From the NCBI RefSeq assembly GCF_001895025.1, contig NZ_BCXI01000010.1:186001-250000 (forward strand): a stretch of 64,000 nucleotides of DNA. The letters run 5' to 3'. How positions within the stretch are numbered: position 1 is the stretch's first letter; each line of letters starts with the position of its first letter. The notes beneath the pieces were generated by a model. That model made no database searches. It was not told the DNA's origin and saw only the letters and a program-made list of their open reading frames with translations. This stretch comes from Rhodococcus zopfii NBRC 100606 = JCM 9919. GTDB taxonomy: Bacteria; Actinomycetota; Actinomycetes; Mycobacteriales; Mycobacteriaceae. The translations under genes and the position numbers were made by a program. This document shows, one piece after another, positions 51,625-61,500 of this stretch.

Positions 51625-52136
51625 CCGGCATTCCGGACCGCGTCGCGTTCGCGGTCGAGGCGATGGCTCCGCGGCCGGGCACCCGGGTCCTCGAGATCGG
51701 CTGCGGGGGCGGGTTGGCCGTGGCACTGGTGCGCGAGCGGATCGGCCCCCACGGGACGATCCTGGGGGTGGACCGCTCGGCGACGCAGATCGACCGCGCC
51801 CGGCGCCGCAACCGGGAGGGGCCCGGCGTCGAACTGCGGGTGGCCCGGTTCCCGGACCTCGCCGACTGCGGTCCGTTCGATCTGATCTTCGCGATCGATG
51901 TGCCGGCCTTCCGCTCCGGCAGCCCGGCCGTGCCGGCGGCGGCAGCAGCGCTGCTGCGCCCGGGCGGGGAATTGTGGGTGTTCGACGAACCGCCCCCCGG
52001 AACTGCGACCGGGCCGATCTCGATGCGGATCAGCGCCCTGCTGGCGGCGGCGGGATACGCGATCGTCGACATGGTCGAGCGGGGCCGGACCGTGGGGGTC
52101 CTGGCGGCGCCGATCGGTTCGGCCGAAAAAGGTTGA
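51621..52136 (+). CDS. Class I SAM-dependent methyltransferase (short)
   Basis: 171 residues. SAM motif I VLEIGCGGGLAVALVRER and motif II ILGVDRSATQIDRARRR, then FDLIFAIDVPAFRSG and LLRPGGELWVFDEPPP. No substrate domain beyond the Rossmann fold; substrate unknown. Begins by a 4-bp overlap with the BCCT gene, so translation is coupled. Followed by a cyclopropane-synthase gene 39 bp on. Confidence 0.85.
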   Translation: MTGIPDRVAFAVEAMAPRPGTRVLEIGCGGGLAVALVRERIGPHGTILGVDRSATQIDRARRRNREGPGVELRVARFPDLADCGPFDLIFAIDVPAFRSGSPAVPAAAAALLRPGGELWVFDEPPPGTATGPISMRISALLAAAGYAIVDMVERGRTVGVLAAPIGSAEKG

Positions 52137-52175
52137 TCGTTCACCGTGTGTCGTCGCGATCGGTGCGCGACAGTG

Positions 52176-53486
52176 ATGATCATGCAGTCGGCTGCACCCC
52201 GGCTCTTGTCGGCCTTCGAAGCCCTGATCGGTGTGGAACTCCCCGTCCGGGTGCGCTGCTGGGACGGCTCCGAGGCCGGACCGCCCGACGCGGCCGCGCG
52301 CGTCGTCCTGCACCGCCGGCGCGCGCTGCGCCGCATGCTGTGGGCGCCCGACGAACTGGGCCTGACCCGTGCCTACATCTCCGGTGACCTCGACGTCGAC
52401 GACCTGTTCGCGCTGCTGGGCATCCCCGAGGTGATGGCCCGCATCGGCGACCACCGGCTCGCCGGTGTCCGGCCACGCACCCTCGCGCGCGCCGCCACCG
52501 CGATCGTGCGTCTCGGCGCGGTGGGTCCGCCGCCGCGACCCCCGGCCGTCGAGATCCGGCGCCGGCGCGGGATCCTGCACAGCAGGAGCCGTGACTCGGT
52601 GTCGGTATCGCACCACTACGACGTCGGCAACGACTTCTACCGGCTGCTTCTCGGCCCGACCATGGTCTACTCGTGCGGTTACTGGACCGACGAGGACTCG
52701 TGCCTCGGGGCCGCGCAAGACGCCAAGTGCGACCTGGTGTGTCGCAAGCTGGGGCTCGAACCGGGGATGCGGTTGCTCGACATCGGCTGCGGTTGGGGTT
52801 CGCTGGCGCTGCACGCCGCCCGCGACTACGGGGTCGACGTGGTCGGGGTGACGATCAGCCGCGAACAGCGCGACCTGGCGACGAAGCGGGTCGCCGAGGC
52901 CGGGTTGTCCGACCGGATCGAGATCCGCCTGCAGGATTACCGCGACATCGACGACGGTCCGTTCGACGCGGTCGCGAGCGTCGGCATGGCCGAGCACGTG
53001 GGCCTGGTGAACCTGCCGCGGTACGCCGCGGGCGTGCACGCGCTGTTGCGGCCCGGCGGCCGGTTGCTCAACCATGCGATCGCGCGGGTGCGGTCGTTGC
53101 CGGACACGCCCGGACGTGCACCGTCGTTCATCGACCGCTACATCTTCCCGGACGGTGAGGTCCTGCCGTTGAGCAGGACGATCGACGCGTTCGAACGAGC
53201 CGGGCTCGAGGTGCGCGACGACGAATCGCTGCGCGAACACTATGCGCTGACGCTGCGCGCGTGGGTGTCGAACCTGCTCGGATCGTGGGACGACGCGGTG
53301 CGGACGGTCGGTGAGGAACGGGCCCGCACCTGGCTGCTGTACCTGACGGCGAGCGCGCTCGGGTTCGAAGCACCGAACCGGCTCACCATCCATCAGGTCC
53401 TCGCGGTGCGCCCGCATGCCGACGGGCGCAGCGGTCTGCCTCGCACCCGGAATCGGTGGCTCGGCAGTACGCGCGCCGCGACCTGA
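52176..53486 (+). CDS. Cyclopropane-fatty-acid synthase family methyltransferase
   Basis: 436 residues. An N-terminal domain binding the lipid substrate is followed by the methyltransferase domain. HYDVGNDFYRLLLGPTMVYSCGYW, LDIGCGWGSLALHAA (SAM motif), VGVTISREQRDLA and SVGMAEHVG mark the CFAS family. Modifies unsaturated acyl chains by methylene or methyl addition; mycobacterial relatives include UfaA1. ATG 52176 or 52182. No desaturase partner gene adjacent, so product unknown. Confidence 0.92.
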   Translation: MIMQSAAPRLLSAFEALIGVELPVRVRCWDGSEAGPPDAAARVVLHRRRALRRMLWAPDELGLTRAYISGDLDVDDLFALLGIPEVMARIGDHRLAGVRPRTLARAATAIVRLGAVGPPPRPPAVEIRRRRGILHSRSRDSVSVSHHYDVGNDFYRLLLGPTMVYSCGYWTDEDSCLGAAQDAKCDLVCRKLGLEPGMRLLDIGCGWGSLALHAARDYGVDVVGVTISREQRDLATKRVAEAGLSDRIEIRLQDYRDIDDGPFDAVASVGMAEHVGLVNLPRYAAGVHALLRPGGRLLNHAIARVRSLPDTPGRAPSFIDRYIFPDGEVLPLSRTIDAFERAGLEVRDDESLREHYALTLRAWVSNLLGSWDDAVRTVGEERARTWLLYLTASALGFEAPNRLTIHQVLAVRPHADGRSGLPRTRNRWLGSTRAAT

Positions 53487-53547
53487 TTTGTCGGACCCTC
53501 GCAGTACCGTGACGCTGCCCGCGGTTTCACTGCGAGAGGAGATGTTC

Positions 53548-54363
53548 GTGAACAACATCGACCACTTCGACGAATGCGTCGAGCTCGCCTGGGCCCGGTT
53601 CCGGTCGCAGATGGCCCGGAGCATCGGCGAGCTCCCCGGCGGCGACGTCGTCGAGCTGCGTGCCGACACGGCGTTGACTCCGTTCGCCGGGATGCGCATC
53701 GAGCGCCGGCCGGGTCTCGGGGTGCACGCGAGCGTCCTCGCCCCGCCGGAGGAGTGCGGGCAGGCGGCGCCGGCCCGGTGCCACACACCGGTCACGACCG
53801 GAGACCCCGACGCCGTCGCCTCGTGGGTGGTGCGCGTCCTGCGTGAGCGGTGGGACGTCGTCGAGCCCGCGTTCGTGCAGGTCGGGCCGCGTCCCGGTGT
53901 CGCGGGCGCACAGTGGTTCGACGAGCTGCGTGTCCGCGTCGGCGATGCGCTCGCGCAGGTGCTGGGCCGGCCCGCCAGCATCGACGCCGACGGCGACTTC
54001 GTGCTGGTCCTCGACTCGCAGGTCATCTTCGTGATCGTCGACCGCACCGTTCCGGCGGTGCGGTTGTGGACGCCGCTGCTGCACCGGATCACCGATCGGA
54101 TCGGGGCCGCGCACTGGGTCGACCGGCACCATCGCGGTGTGGGCGTGCACGCGATGGTCGTCGAGGACCGGCTGGTCGGCACCGGGGAGATCCCGGCTGC
54201 GCCGTTCGATCCGGCCGTCCTGGAGGAGCGGATCGATGTGATGCGCCGGCTGATGCCGGCGGTGGCCCGGCGGGTCGCCACGGACTTCGGGGGCGTCCAC
54301 TACACCGAAGACGATCGCCGGCCCGGCTCGCCGGACACCTCGCTGTTCGACGATTGGTACTGA
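53548..54363 (+). CDS. Conserved protein of unknown function
   Basis: 271 residues. I do not recognise a specific family. N-terminal half begins VNNIDHFDECVELAWARFRS; two similar-looking segments (WVVRVLRERWDVVEPAFVQVG and the later RVGDALAQVLGRPASIDADGDFVLVLDSQVIFVIV) suggest alpha/beta folds, like small peptide-binding chaperone domains. GTG 53548 is chosen because GAGAGGAG ends 6 nt upstream; ATG 53542 has no spacing. No membrane or signal segment. Convergent with pmt. Confidence 0.7.
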   Translation: MNNIDHFDECVELAWARFRSQMARSIGELPGGDVVELRADTALTPFAGMRIERRPGLGVHASVLAPPEECGQAAPARCHTPVTTGDPDAVASWVVRVLRERWDVVEPAFVQVGPRPGVAGAQWFDELRVRVGDALAQVLGRPASIDADGDFVLVLDSQVIFVIVDRTVPAVRLWTPLLHRITDRIGAAHWVDRHHRGVGVHAMVVEDRLVGTGEIPAAPFDPAVLEERIDVMRRLMPAVARRVATDFGGVHYTEDDRRPGSPDTSLFDDWY

Positions 54364-54379
54364 GCGCGCACCGTGGCGG

Positions 54380-55933
54380 TCAGCGCCAGCTGGGCAGCCA
54401 CAGTTGATCGTGCCAGTGCTCGACCGTGATCGGCACACCCGACAGGATCGGCCACAACCACACGAAGTTCGCGACGACCAGACCCACATACAGGCATACG
54501 ACGAGCAGGCCCGTCGAGCGTCGTTCCGGCGACGCGCGTGCCGAGCCGAGGACGTCCCCGAGCACGAGCGCCACACCCATGACCAGGAACGGCGCCAACG
54601 GCACCGCATAGAAGTAGTACATCTGCCGGTCGAGGGTCGCGAACCACGGCAACAGCGCCGCGCCGTAACCGGTGAGCACCGCCGCCCACCGCCAGTCGCG
54701 GCGCACCACGATCTGCCACAGGCCCCACGCGACCATCGCCGGCGACACCCACCACAGGGCGGGGGTGCCGATCAGCATCACGGCCTTGACGCACTCGTCT
54801 TCGCCGCAGCCGCCGATGCGATCGCCGTCGGCGAAGTAGTACAGCATCGGGCGCAGCCCCATCGGCCACGTCCACGGCTTCGACTCCCACGGATGATGAT
54901 TGCCCGCCGAGTTGGTCAGCCCGGAGTGGAAGTCGAGCACGTTCGCGCTGTAGTACCACAGCGACCGCAGCGAATCCGGCACGAACGAGAACGGGCCGTC
55001 GGTGCCGATCTTCGTGCCCACCGCGTGCCGGTCCACGCCGGTCTCACTGGCGAACCACGCCCAGTAGGTGGACAGATACACACCGAAGGGGATCAACACC
55101 AGCGCGTACAGCGCCGGGCCGATGTCGCGCAGCGCGGTGCCCACCCACGGTCGGCGCACCCCATAGGCTCGGCGTGCAGCGACATCGAATGCCACCGACA
55201 TCAACCCGAAGAACGCGATGAAGTACAGCCCGGACCATTTGGTGCCGACGGCCAGGCCCAGCAGCACGCCCGCGCCGAAACGCCACCAGCGGACCCCGAG
55301 CCGCGGTCCCCAGGCGCTGACCCCGATGCGGTCCTCGGCGACGACCCGCGCCATCCGGGCACGGACGTCGTCGCGGTCCACGATCAGACAGCCGAACGCG
55401 CCGACGACGAACACCGCCTGGAAGATGTCGAGCATCCCCATCCGGGACGAGACGAACGTGACACCGTCGACGACGAGCAGTATCCCCGCGAGCCCGCCGA
55501 GCAGCGTCGACCGGGTCAGGCGCCGCACGATGCGCACCACCAGCAGCACCAGGACCGTGCCGGCGACGGCCGACGAGAACCGCCAGCCCCACCCGTTGTA
55601 ACCGAACAGGGCCTCGCCGACCGCGATGAGCTGTTTACCGACCGGCGGATGCACCACCAGCCCGTAGCCGGGGTTGTCCTCGATCCAGCCGCCGGTGAGC
55701 ACCTGCCAGCCCTGCGGCACATAGTGCTTCTCGTCGAACACCGGCGTCTTCGCATCGGTGGGGTAGTGCAGCATCGCGAATCGGGTGATCGCGGCGAGCG
55801 CGGTGACGAACGCGGTCACGACCCAGCCGCGGGCGCGGTCGGTGGGGCCCGGATCGGCCGGCGGCACCAGCGGGCCGGGACTCAGCAGGCGACGGTCGGC
55901 GGCCTCGGCGGGGCGCTCGTCCGTCACGGTCAC
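54380..55933 (-). CDS. pmt: Dolichyl-phosphate-mannose protein mannosyltransferase
   Basis: 517 residues, GT39 family, counterpart of Rv1002c. Transfers mannose from a polyprenyl donor to Ser/Thr of exported proteins. The catalytic loop FDEKHYVPQGWQ (Asp-Glu) follows the first helix, then VVHPPVGKQLI, YNGWGWRFSSAVAGTVLVL, and many membrane segments. Extracytoplasmic loops contain HHPWESKPWTWPM and DGDRIGGCGEDEC. It needs Sec-translocated substrates and works at the membrane. Divergent from rsmI, 23 bp between starts. Confidence 0.93.
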   Translation of the reverse strand: MTVTDERPAEAADRRLLSPGPLVPPADPGPTDRARGWVVTAFVTALAAITRFAMLHYPTDAKTPVFDEKHYVPQGWQVLTGGWIEDNPGYGLVVHPPVGKQLIAVGEALFGYNGWGWRFSSAVAGTVLVLLVVRIVRRLTRSTLLGGLAGILLVVDGVTFVSSRMGMLDIFQAVFVVGAFGCLIVDRDDVRARMARVVAEDRIGVSAWGPRLGVRWWRFGAGVLLGLAVGTKWSGLYFIAFFGLMSVAFDVAARRAYGVRRPWVGTALRDIGPALYALVLIPFGVYLSTYWAWFASETGVDRHAVGTKIGTDGPFSFVPDSLRSLWYYSANVLDFHSGLTNSAGNHHPWESKPWTWPMGLRPMLYYFADGDRIGGCGEDECVKAVMLIGTPALWWVSPAMVAWGLWQIVVRRDWRWAAVLTGYGAALLPWFATLDRQMYYFYAVPLAPFLVMGVALVLGDVLGSARASPERRSTGLLVVCLYVGLVVANFVWLWPILSGVPITVEHWHDQLWLPSWR

Positions 55934-55956
55934 GGTCCGATCGTAGGCTGATACGC

Positions 55957-56805
55957 ATGCAGGCTGAGAATCCGGGACAAGGACGGCTCGTGCTGGCGGC
56001 GACTCCGATGGGCGACATCGGGGACGCGTCGAGCCGGCTCCGCGAAGCCCTCGCGACCGCCGACGTCGTCGCTGCGGAGGACACCCGCCGCACCCGGTCG
56101 CTCGCGGCGGCCCTGGGCGTGACCATCACCGGGCGCGTCGTCAGCTTCTACGACCAGGTGGAGGTGACACGTGCCCCGGCGCTGATCGCGGACATCGCGT
56201 CGGGGCTGACGGTGCTGCTCGTCACCGACGCGGGCATGCCGTCGGTCAGCGACCCCGGATACCGGTTGGTGTCCGCGTGCGTCGACGCGGATCTGCCGGT
56301 CACGTGCCTGCCCGGCCCGTCCGCGGTGACCACGGCGCTCGCGCTGTCCGGGCTGCCCGTCGAACGGTTCTGCTTCGACGGGTTCCCGCCCCGCAAGTCC
56401 GGCGCGCGGCGCGCCTGGCTGCAGACGCTCGCGACGGAACCGCGTGCGGTGGTGTTCTTCGAGGCCCCCCACCGATTGGCGGCGTGCCTGGCCGACGCGG
56501 TCGCGGTGCTGGGCGGTGACCGCCGCGCCGCCGTGTGCCGGGAGCTGACCAAGACGTACGAGGAGGTACGGCGCGGCACGCTCGGCGAGCTCGCGGACTG
56601 GGCCGTCAACGGTGTGCGCGGCGAGATCACCGTGGTGCTCGAGGGGGCATCGCCGCAGGTCGCCGACCCCGTCGACCTCGTCGCGGAGGTCGAGCGGCTC
56701 GTCGCGAGCGGGATGCGCCTGAAGGATGCGTGCGGACAGGCCGCGACCGCGGGCGTCTCGAAGCGGGAACTCTACGACGCGGTACTCGCCGCACGGCAGG
56801 AATGA
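55957..56805 (+). CDS. rsmI: 16S rRNA 2'-O-ribose C1402 methyltransferase
   Basis: 282 residues, tetrapyrrole-methylase fold. LVLAATPMGDIGDASSRLREAL, AAEDTRRTR, VTDAGMPSVSDPGYRLV and the FEAPHRLAACL segment define RsmI. With RsmH it makes m4Cm1402 near the P site. TAGGCT lies 7 nt before the ATG, so a leaderless transcript is likely. Matches Rv1003. The permease downstream starts 22 bp after its stop. Confidence 0.96.
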   Translation: MQAENPGQGRLVLAATPMGDIGDASSRLREALATADVVAAEDTRRTRSLAAALGVTITGRVVSFYDQVEVTRAPALIADIASGLTVLLVTDAGMPSVSDPGYRLVSACVDADLPVTCLPGPSAVTTALALSGLPVERFCFDGFPPRKSGARRAWLQTLATEPRAVVFFEAPHRLAACLADAVAVLGGDRRAAVCRELTKTYEEVRRGTLGELADWAVNGVRGEITVVLEGASPQVADPVDLVAEVERLVASGMRLKDACGQAATAGVSKRELYDAVLAARQE

Positions 56806-56827
56806 CCCCGTCCGTACACTCTTCGTA

Positions 56828-58261
56828 GTGAGTGCATCACTCGAACCCGTTTCCACGACCGGCGAACCGCATCTCTCGCGACAGCTGTCCAACCGGCACA
56901 TCCAGCTCATCGCGATCGGTGGTGCCATCGGAACCGGACTGTTCATGGGCTCGGGGAAGACGATCTCCCTCGCCGGTCCGTCGGTGATCTTCGTGTACAT
57001 GATCATCGGGTTCATGCTGTTCTTCGTCATGCGGGCGATGGGCGAGCTGCTGCTGTCGAACCTGCACTACAAATCCTTCGCGGATTTCGCGGCGGACCTG
57101 CTGGGGCCGTGGGCGGGCTTCTTCACGGGCTGGACCTACTGGTTCTGCTGGATCGTCACCGGCATCGCCGACATCATCGCGATCTCCGGGTACGTGCGCT
57201 ATTGGTGGGCGGACGTGCCGCTGTGGATTCCGGCTCTGGCGGCGATCGGGACTCTGCTCCTGCTGAACCTGCCGACGGTCCGGGCGTTCGGCGAGACCGA
57301 ATTCTGGTTCGCCCTCATCAAGATCGTGGCGATCGTCAGTCTCATCGTGGTGGGGCTGGTGATGATCATCGGCGGGTTCACCGCGCCCAACGGTGCGACC
57401 GCCGGTTTCGACAACCTGTGGAACGACGGCGGGTTCTTCCCGACCGGTCCGATGGGGTTCGTCGCGGGCTTCCAGATCGCGGTGTTCGCGTTCGTCGGTA
57501 TCGAACTGGTCGGTACCACCGCCGCCGAGGCCGAGGATCCGGAGAAGAATCTGCCGAAGGCGATCAACTCGATCCCGATCCGCGTGCTGCTGTTCTACGT
57601 CGCGGCCCTGAGCATCATCGTGTCGGTGACTCCGTGGCGGGAGATCGAGGCCGGGCGCAGTCCGTTCGTGGCGATGTTCACCCTCGCCGGCCTCGGTATC
57701 GCCGCGTCGGTCATCAACTTCGTGGTGCTCACGTCGGCGGCGTCGTCCGCGAACTCGGGCATCTACTCGACGTCGCGGATGGTGTACGGACTCGCGCAGG
57801 AAGGGGACGCGCCGGCGGCGCTGGGCCGGCTCAACCGGCGCAAGGTCCCGGCGAACGCACTGATGTTCTCGTGCGTGTTCCTGCTGTCCGCGATCGTGCT
57901 GCTGTTCGCCGGCGACTCGGTGATCGAGGCGTTCACCCTCGTCACGACGATCTCGGCGCTGCTGTTCATGTTCGTGTGGTCGATCATCCTGGCGAGCTAC
58001 CTGAGGTACCGGAAGCTCCGTCCGGACCTGCACGAGGCGTCGAAGTTCAAGATGCCCGGTGGGGTGCCGATGGTGTGGGTCGTCTACGCGTTCTTCGCGT
58101 TCGTCATCTGGGCGCTCACCCAGGAGCCGGACACCCTCGACGCGCTACTGGTGACCCCGATCTGGTTCGCGGTGCTCGCGGTCGCGTGGGCGCTGTTGCG
58201 CCGCCGTCCGCAGCACCGCGCCCGCTACGAGACGTTCCGTCGGGAACTCGAAGGGCGCTGA
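56828..58261 (+). CDS. Amino acid permease (APC family, CycA/GabP-like)
   Basis: 477 residues, 12 membrane helices. Start with LSRQLSNRHIQLIAIGGAIGTGLFMGSGKTISLAGPS, the AAT/CycA-type N-terminus; VELVGTTAAEAEDPEKNLPKAINSIP loop. The closest textbook relative is the D-serine/D-alanine/glycine permease CycA, but GabP and other AATs look alike. TACACT lies 7 nt before the GTG. A long hairpin follows the stop. Confidence 0.9.
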   Translation: MSASLEPVSTTGEPHLSRQLSNRHIQLIAIGGAIGTGLFMGSGKTISLAGPSVIFVYMIIGFMLFFVMRAMGELLLSNLHYKSFADFAADLLGPWAGFFTGWTYWFCWIVTGIADIIAISGYVRYWWADVPLWIPALAAIGTLLLLNLPTVRAFGETEFWFALIKIVAIVSLIVVGLVMIIGGFTAPNGATAGFDNLWNDGGFFPTGPMGFVAGFQIAVFAFVGIELVGTTAAEAEDPEKNLPKAINSIPIRVLLFYVAALSIIVSVTPWREIEAGRSPFVAMFTLAGLGIAASVINFVVLTSAASSANSGIYSTSRMVYGLAQEGDAPAALGRLNRRKVPANALMFSCVFLLSAIVLLFAGDSVIEAFTLVTTISALLFMFVWSIILASYLRYRKLRPDLHEASKFKMPGGVPMVWVVYAFFAFVIWALTQEPDTLDALLVTPIWFAVLAVAWALLRRRPQHRARYETFRRELEGR

Positions 58262-58284
58262 CGCTCCGCCCCGGGCCACCGCTT

Positions 58285-58337
58285 CCCCACGCCGACGGGA
58301 ACTACCCCTCGAACTTCAAGTTCCCATCGGCGTGGGG
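58285..58337 (+). terminator. Long hairpin after the permease gene
   Basis: CCCCACGCCGACGGGAACT and AGTTCCCATCGGCGTGGGG form a 19-bp stem with one mismatch around a 15-nt loop. No T-run. Confidence 0.7.
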
Positions 58338-58522
58338 CACGCTGGTAGCGAGTCCGTTCCCGCTTCGGTGACGACTCTTCCGCCGAAAACCGACCCGACC
58401 AACTACCGGACCCTGCAGAACGGATATCATCCCAGGTCAGGATAGGTGAGGAATTTTTCCGCAGCGGAGATTTCCTCGAATCCGGTAGTCGTTCTGACGG
58501 GGCGGGAGGTGCGGAAGCGGAT

Positions 58523-61500
58523 ATGGCAGACCCCGACGACCGCGCAGAACCGGACGCCCGCGCAGAACCGGACGCCCGGCAATTCTTCGCGGACCAACTG
58601 CGCATGCTGTTCGCCGCCGCCGGCCGACCGCCTCTGAAGAAGGTCGAAACCGAGTCGGCGGCCGTCGCCCGCGCCATGGGCAGCGACCGCACGGTGTCCG
58701 TGCAACGTCTCAGCGACTGGCGCTCCGGCAAGCGCCTGCCCGCGAGCTTCGAGACGGTACGTCCCGTGCTCGTCGCGCTGACCCGGGCGGCCCGCGCACT
58801 CAATGCCGAACCGCCGAGCCCCGGCCTGTACTCACTGAAGCAGTGGCAGAGCTGGTGGGACCGTGCGCGCGGAACGTCGTCGGTGCCGGGCCGGGTCGCC
58901 GAACCGCCCCGACCCGCACCGACGCCCCCGTCCGGGGTGCGTCCGTACCGTGGCCTGGCCGCATACCGGGAGAAGGACGCGTGGCTGTTCTTCGGGCGCG
59001 CCGAGAGCGTGCGGACCCTCACCGGCATCGCCGTCGCCGCGCACGGGCACGGACCGGTCGTCGTGACCGGCGCATCCGGCGTCGGCAAATCGTCGCTCGT
59101 GCAGGCCGGGCTGATCCCGGAACTGTGCGGGGACGGTGAATGCCGGCCGGTCGTGCTCACGCCGGGACGGCACCCGCTCGACCGCCTCGCCGAGGCGATC
59201 CCCGAACTCGCCGACCCCGCTGCGGACCGGGCCGACGCCGTCGCCGTCCAGCGCGCGATCCGGGCGGCGGCCACCCGGATGGGCTGTTCGTCGTTGCTGA
59301 TCGTCGTCGACCAGATCGAGGAACTGTTCACCCAATGCGACGACCGCACCGAACGCTCCCAGTTCCTCGGCGTGCTCGAACGGGCCTCGACCACCGTGGA
59401 GAACGAGGACGCCCCGGCGACGGTGGTCGCGACGATGCGCTCGGATTTCTATGAGCAGGCGGTGTCCTATCCGGTTCTGGCCCGCGGGCTCGAACGCCGC
59501 ACCAAGACGGTGCGGCCGCTGCGCCGCGAGGATCTCGCGGAGGTGATCGCCGAACCGGCCAAGCTCGTCGGCGTCAAACTCGAATCCGGCCTGGCCGATC
59601 TGATCCTCAACGACCTCGGTGTGCTTACCGGAGGGGAGATCAGCGGCACGGAACTGCCGTTGCTGTCGCACCTGCTCGACACCATGTGGGATCGCCGTCG
59701 CGGCGGGAACCTCACCGTCGCCGGATACCGCGCCACCGGAGGGGTGCGGGGCTCGATAGCGGCGAGCGCCGAACGCGCCTGGACGGAACTCGACGATCGA
59801 GGCCGGGGACTGGCCCGATCGATGCTGGTGCACCTGGTGTACGTCACCAACACCGGCACCGATGTGAAGATCGCACGTCCGCTCACCCAGTTGCTCGCGC
59901 TCGGCGACGACCGGGCGACCGCGAGTCACGTCCTCGACCACTTCGTGTCGGCCCGCGTGGTCGTGGTCGACGACGACCATGCCGAACTGGTGCACGACGC
60001 CGTGATCGAGGCGTGGCCGCGGCTGAAGTCCTGGATCCAGGAGGACCGCTCGTCGGCGGCGTTGCGTCAGCAGCTCGAGGCGGACGCCGCGAACTGGGTG
60101 GAGAGCGGACGCAACGAGAACATGCTCTATCAGCGTGGACGCATGGATCTGGTCACCGAGCAGGACGCGCGGCTGAGCGGGGTGGGCAGCGGACGCGGCG
60201 AGGTCGGTGCGGCGCTGAGCCCGACCGCCGTCGATTTCCTCGCCGCCTCCCGACGGGAGATCGAACGGGCGGCGCGGTGGCGCCGCATGATCATCGCCGG
60301 ACTGGTGGTCTCGACGGTCGTCTCGCTCGTGACGGGCACGCTGGCGTGGACCGCGAAGAACCGCGCCGAGATCGAACGCAGCACCGCCGAGTTCCAGCAG
60401 ATCATCGCGCTCGCCGACGCCGTGCGCGACGACGATCCGACGAGCTCTGCCGACCTGTCGCTGGCCGCGGCGCAGCTGCGGCCCGACAGTGACATCGCCT
60501 ACTCGCGGCTGGTCGCCACCCAGGGGATCCCGCTCGCGCGGACCCTCGACGGACACACCGGGCCGGTGTACGGGGTTGCGGTCTCACCCGACGGCGCCAC
60601 ACTCGCCTCGGCGAGCGACGACGGCACGGTCCGGTTGTGGGACCTGACCGATCGATCCGATCCGAAACAGATCGGGCGGCCGCTGACCGAGATGCTCGAC
60701 TACATGGCGTCGGTGTCGTTCAGCCCCGACGGCGGGCGCCTTGCCGCCGGCGGCGGCGACGGAACCGTGGTGATCTGGGACGTCACCGACCGCGACCATC
60801 CCGTTGTGCTGCTCGAACACCGCATCGCCGAGGGCGTGGCCGTGCACAACGTGCGGTACTCGCCGGACGGCCGGGTACTGGCGGTGCCCTACGACGACGG
60901 CACCGTCGCGCTGCTCGACACGACCGCGCCGGGTTTCCCGGTGACCGTGGTGAACGCCCATGACGGCGCCGTGCGCACCGCGGCCTTCCGCACCGACGGC
61001 TCGGTCCTCGCGACCACCAGTGACGATCGCAGTGTGCGGCTGTGGGACCTCACCGACCCGGCCGCACCGACGCCGATCGGGCCGCCGCTGACCGGGTTCG
61101 GCGACGTCGTACACTCCGCGGACTTCAACGCCGCCGGCACGAAGCTCGTCGTGAGCAGCGACGACGGCATGCTCCACCTGTTCGACACCACCTCCGTCAC
61201 GGCCCCGCGACCGCTCGGCGCCCCCGCGAATGCCCACACGGGTGGCGTGTGGAAGGTGACGTTCCTGCCCGACGGGCGCACCGTCGCGTCCGCGTCGTGG
61301 GACGGCACCGCGAAGCTGTGGTCCGTCGACCCGGTCGCCGGGATCGTCGACGAACTGAGACCGGGCCTCACCGGCAACGGTGGCGGACTGCCCGTGCTGA
61401 CCGTGACACCGGACGGTGAGACGGTGGTGACCGGGGGACAGGACTCCAAGATCCGGATCTGGACGTTGCCGCGCGGACGTGTCGGCGTCTCCGAGTCCGC

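Noticed and set aside
51558-54281. 907-codon open frame on the minus strand over the methyltransferase, cyclopropane synthase and unknown genes
   Set aside because: Antisense shadow of three well-supported genes; composition is Arg-, Asp- and Gln-rich without any recognisable motif.
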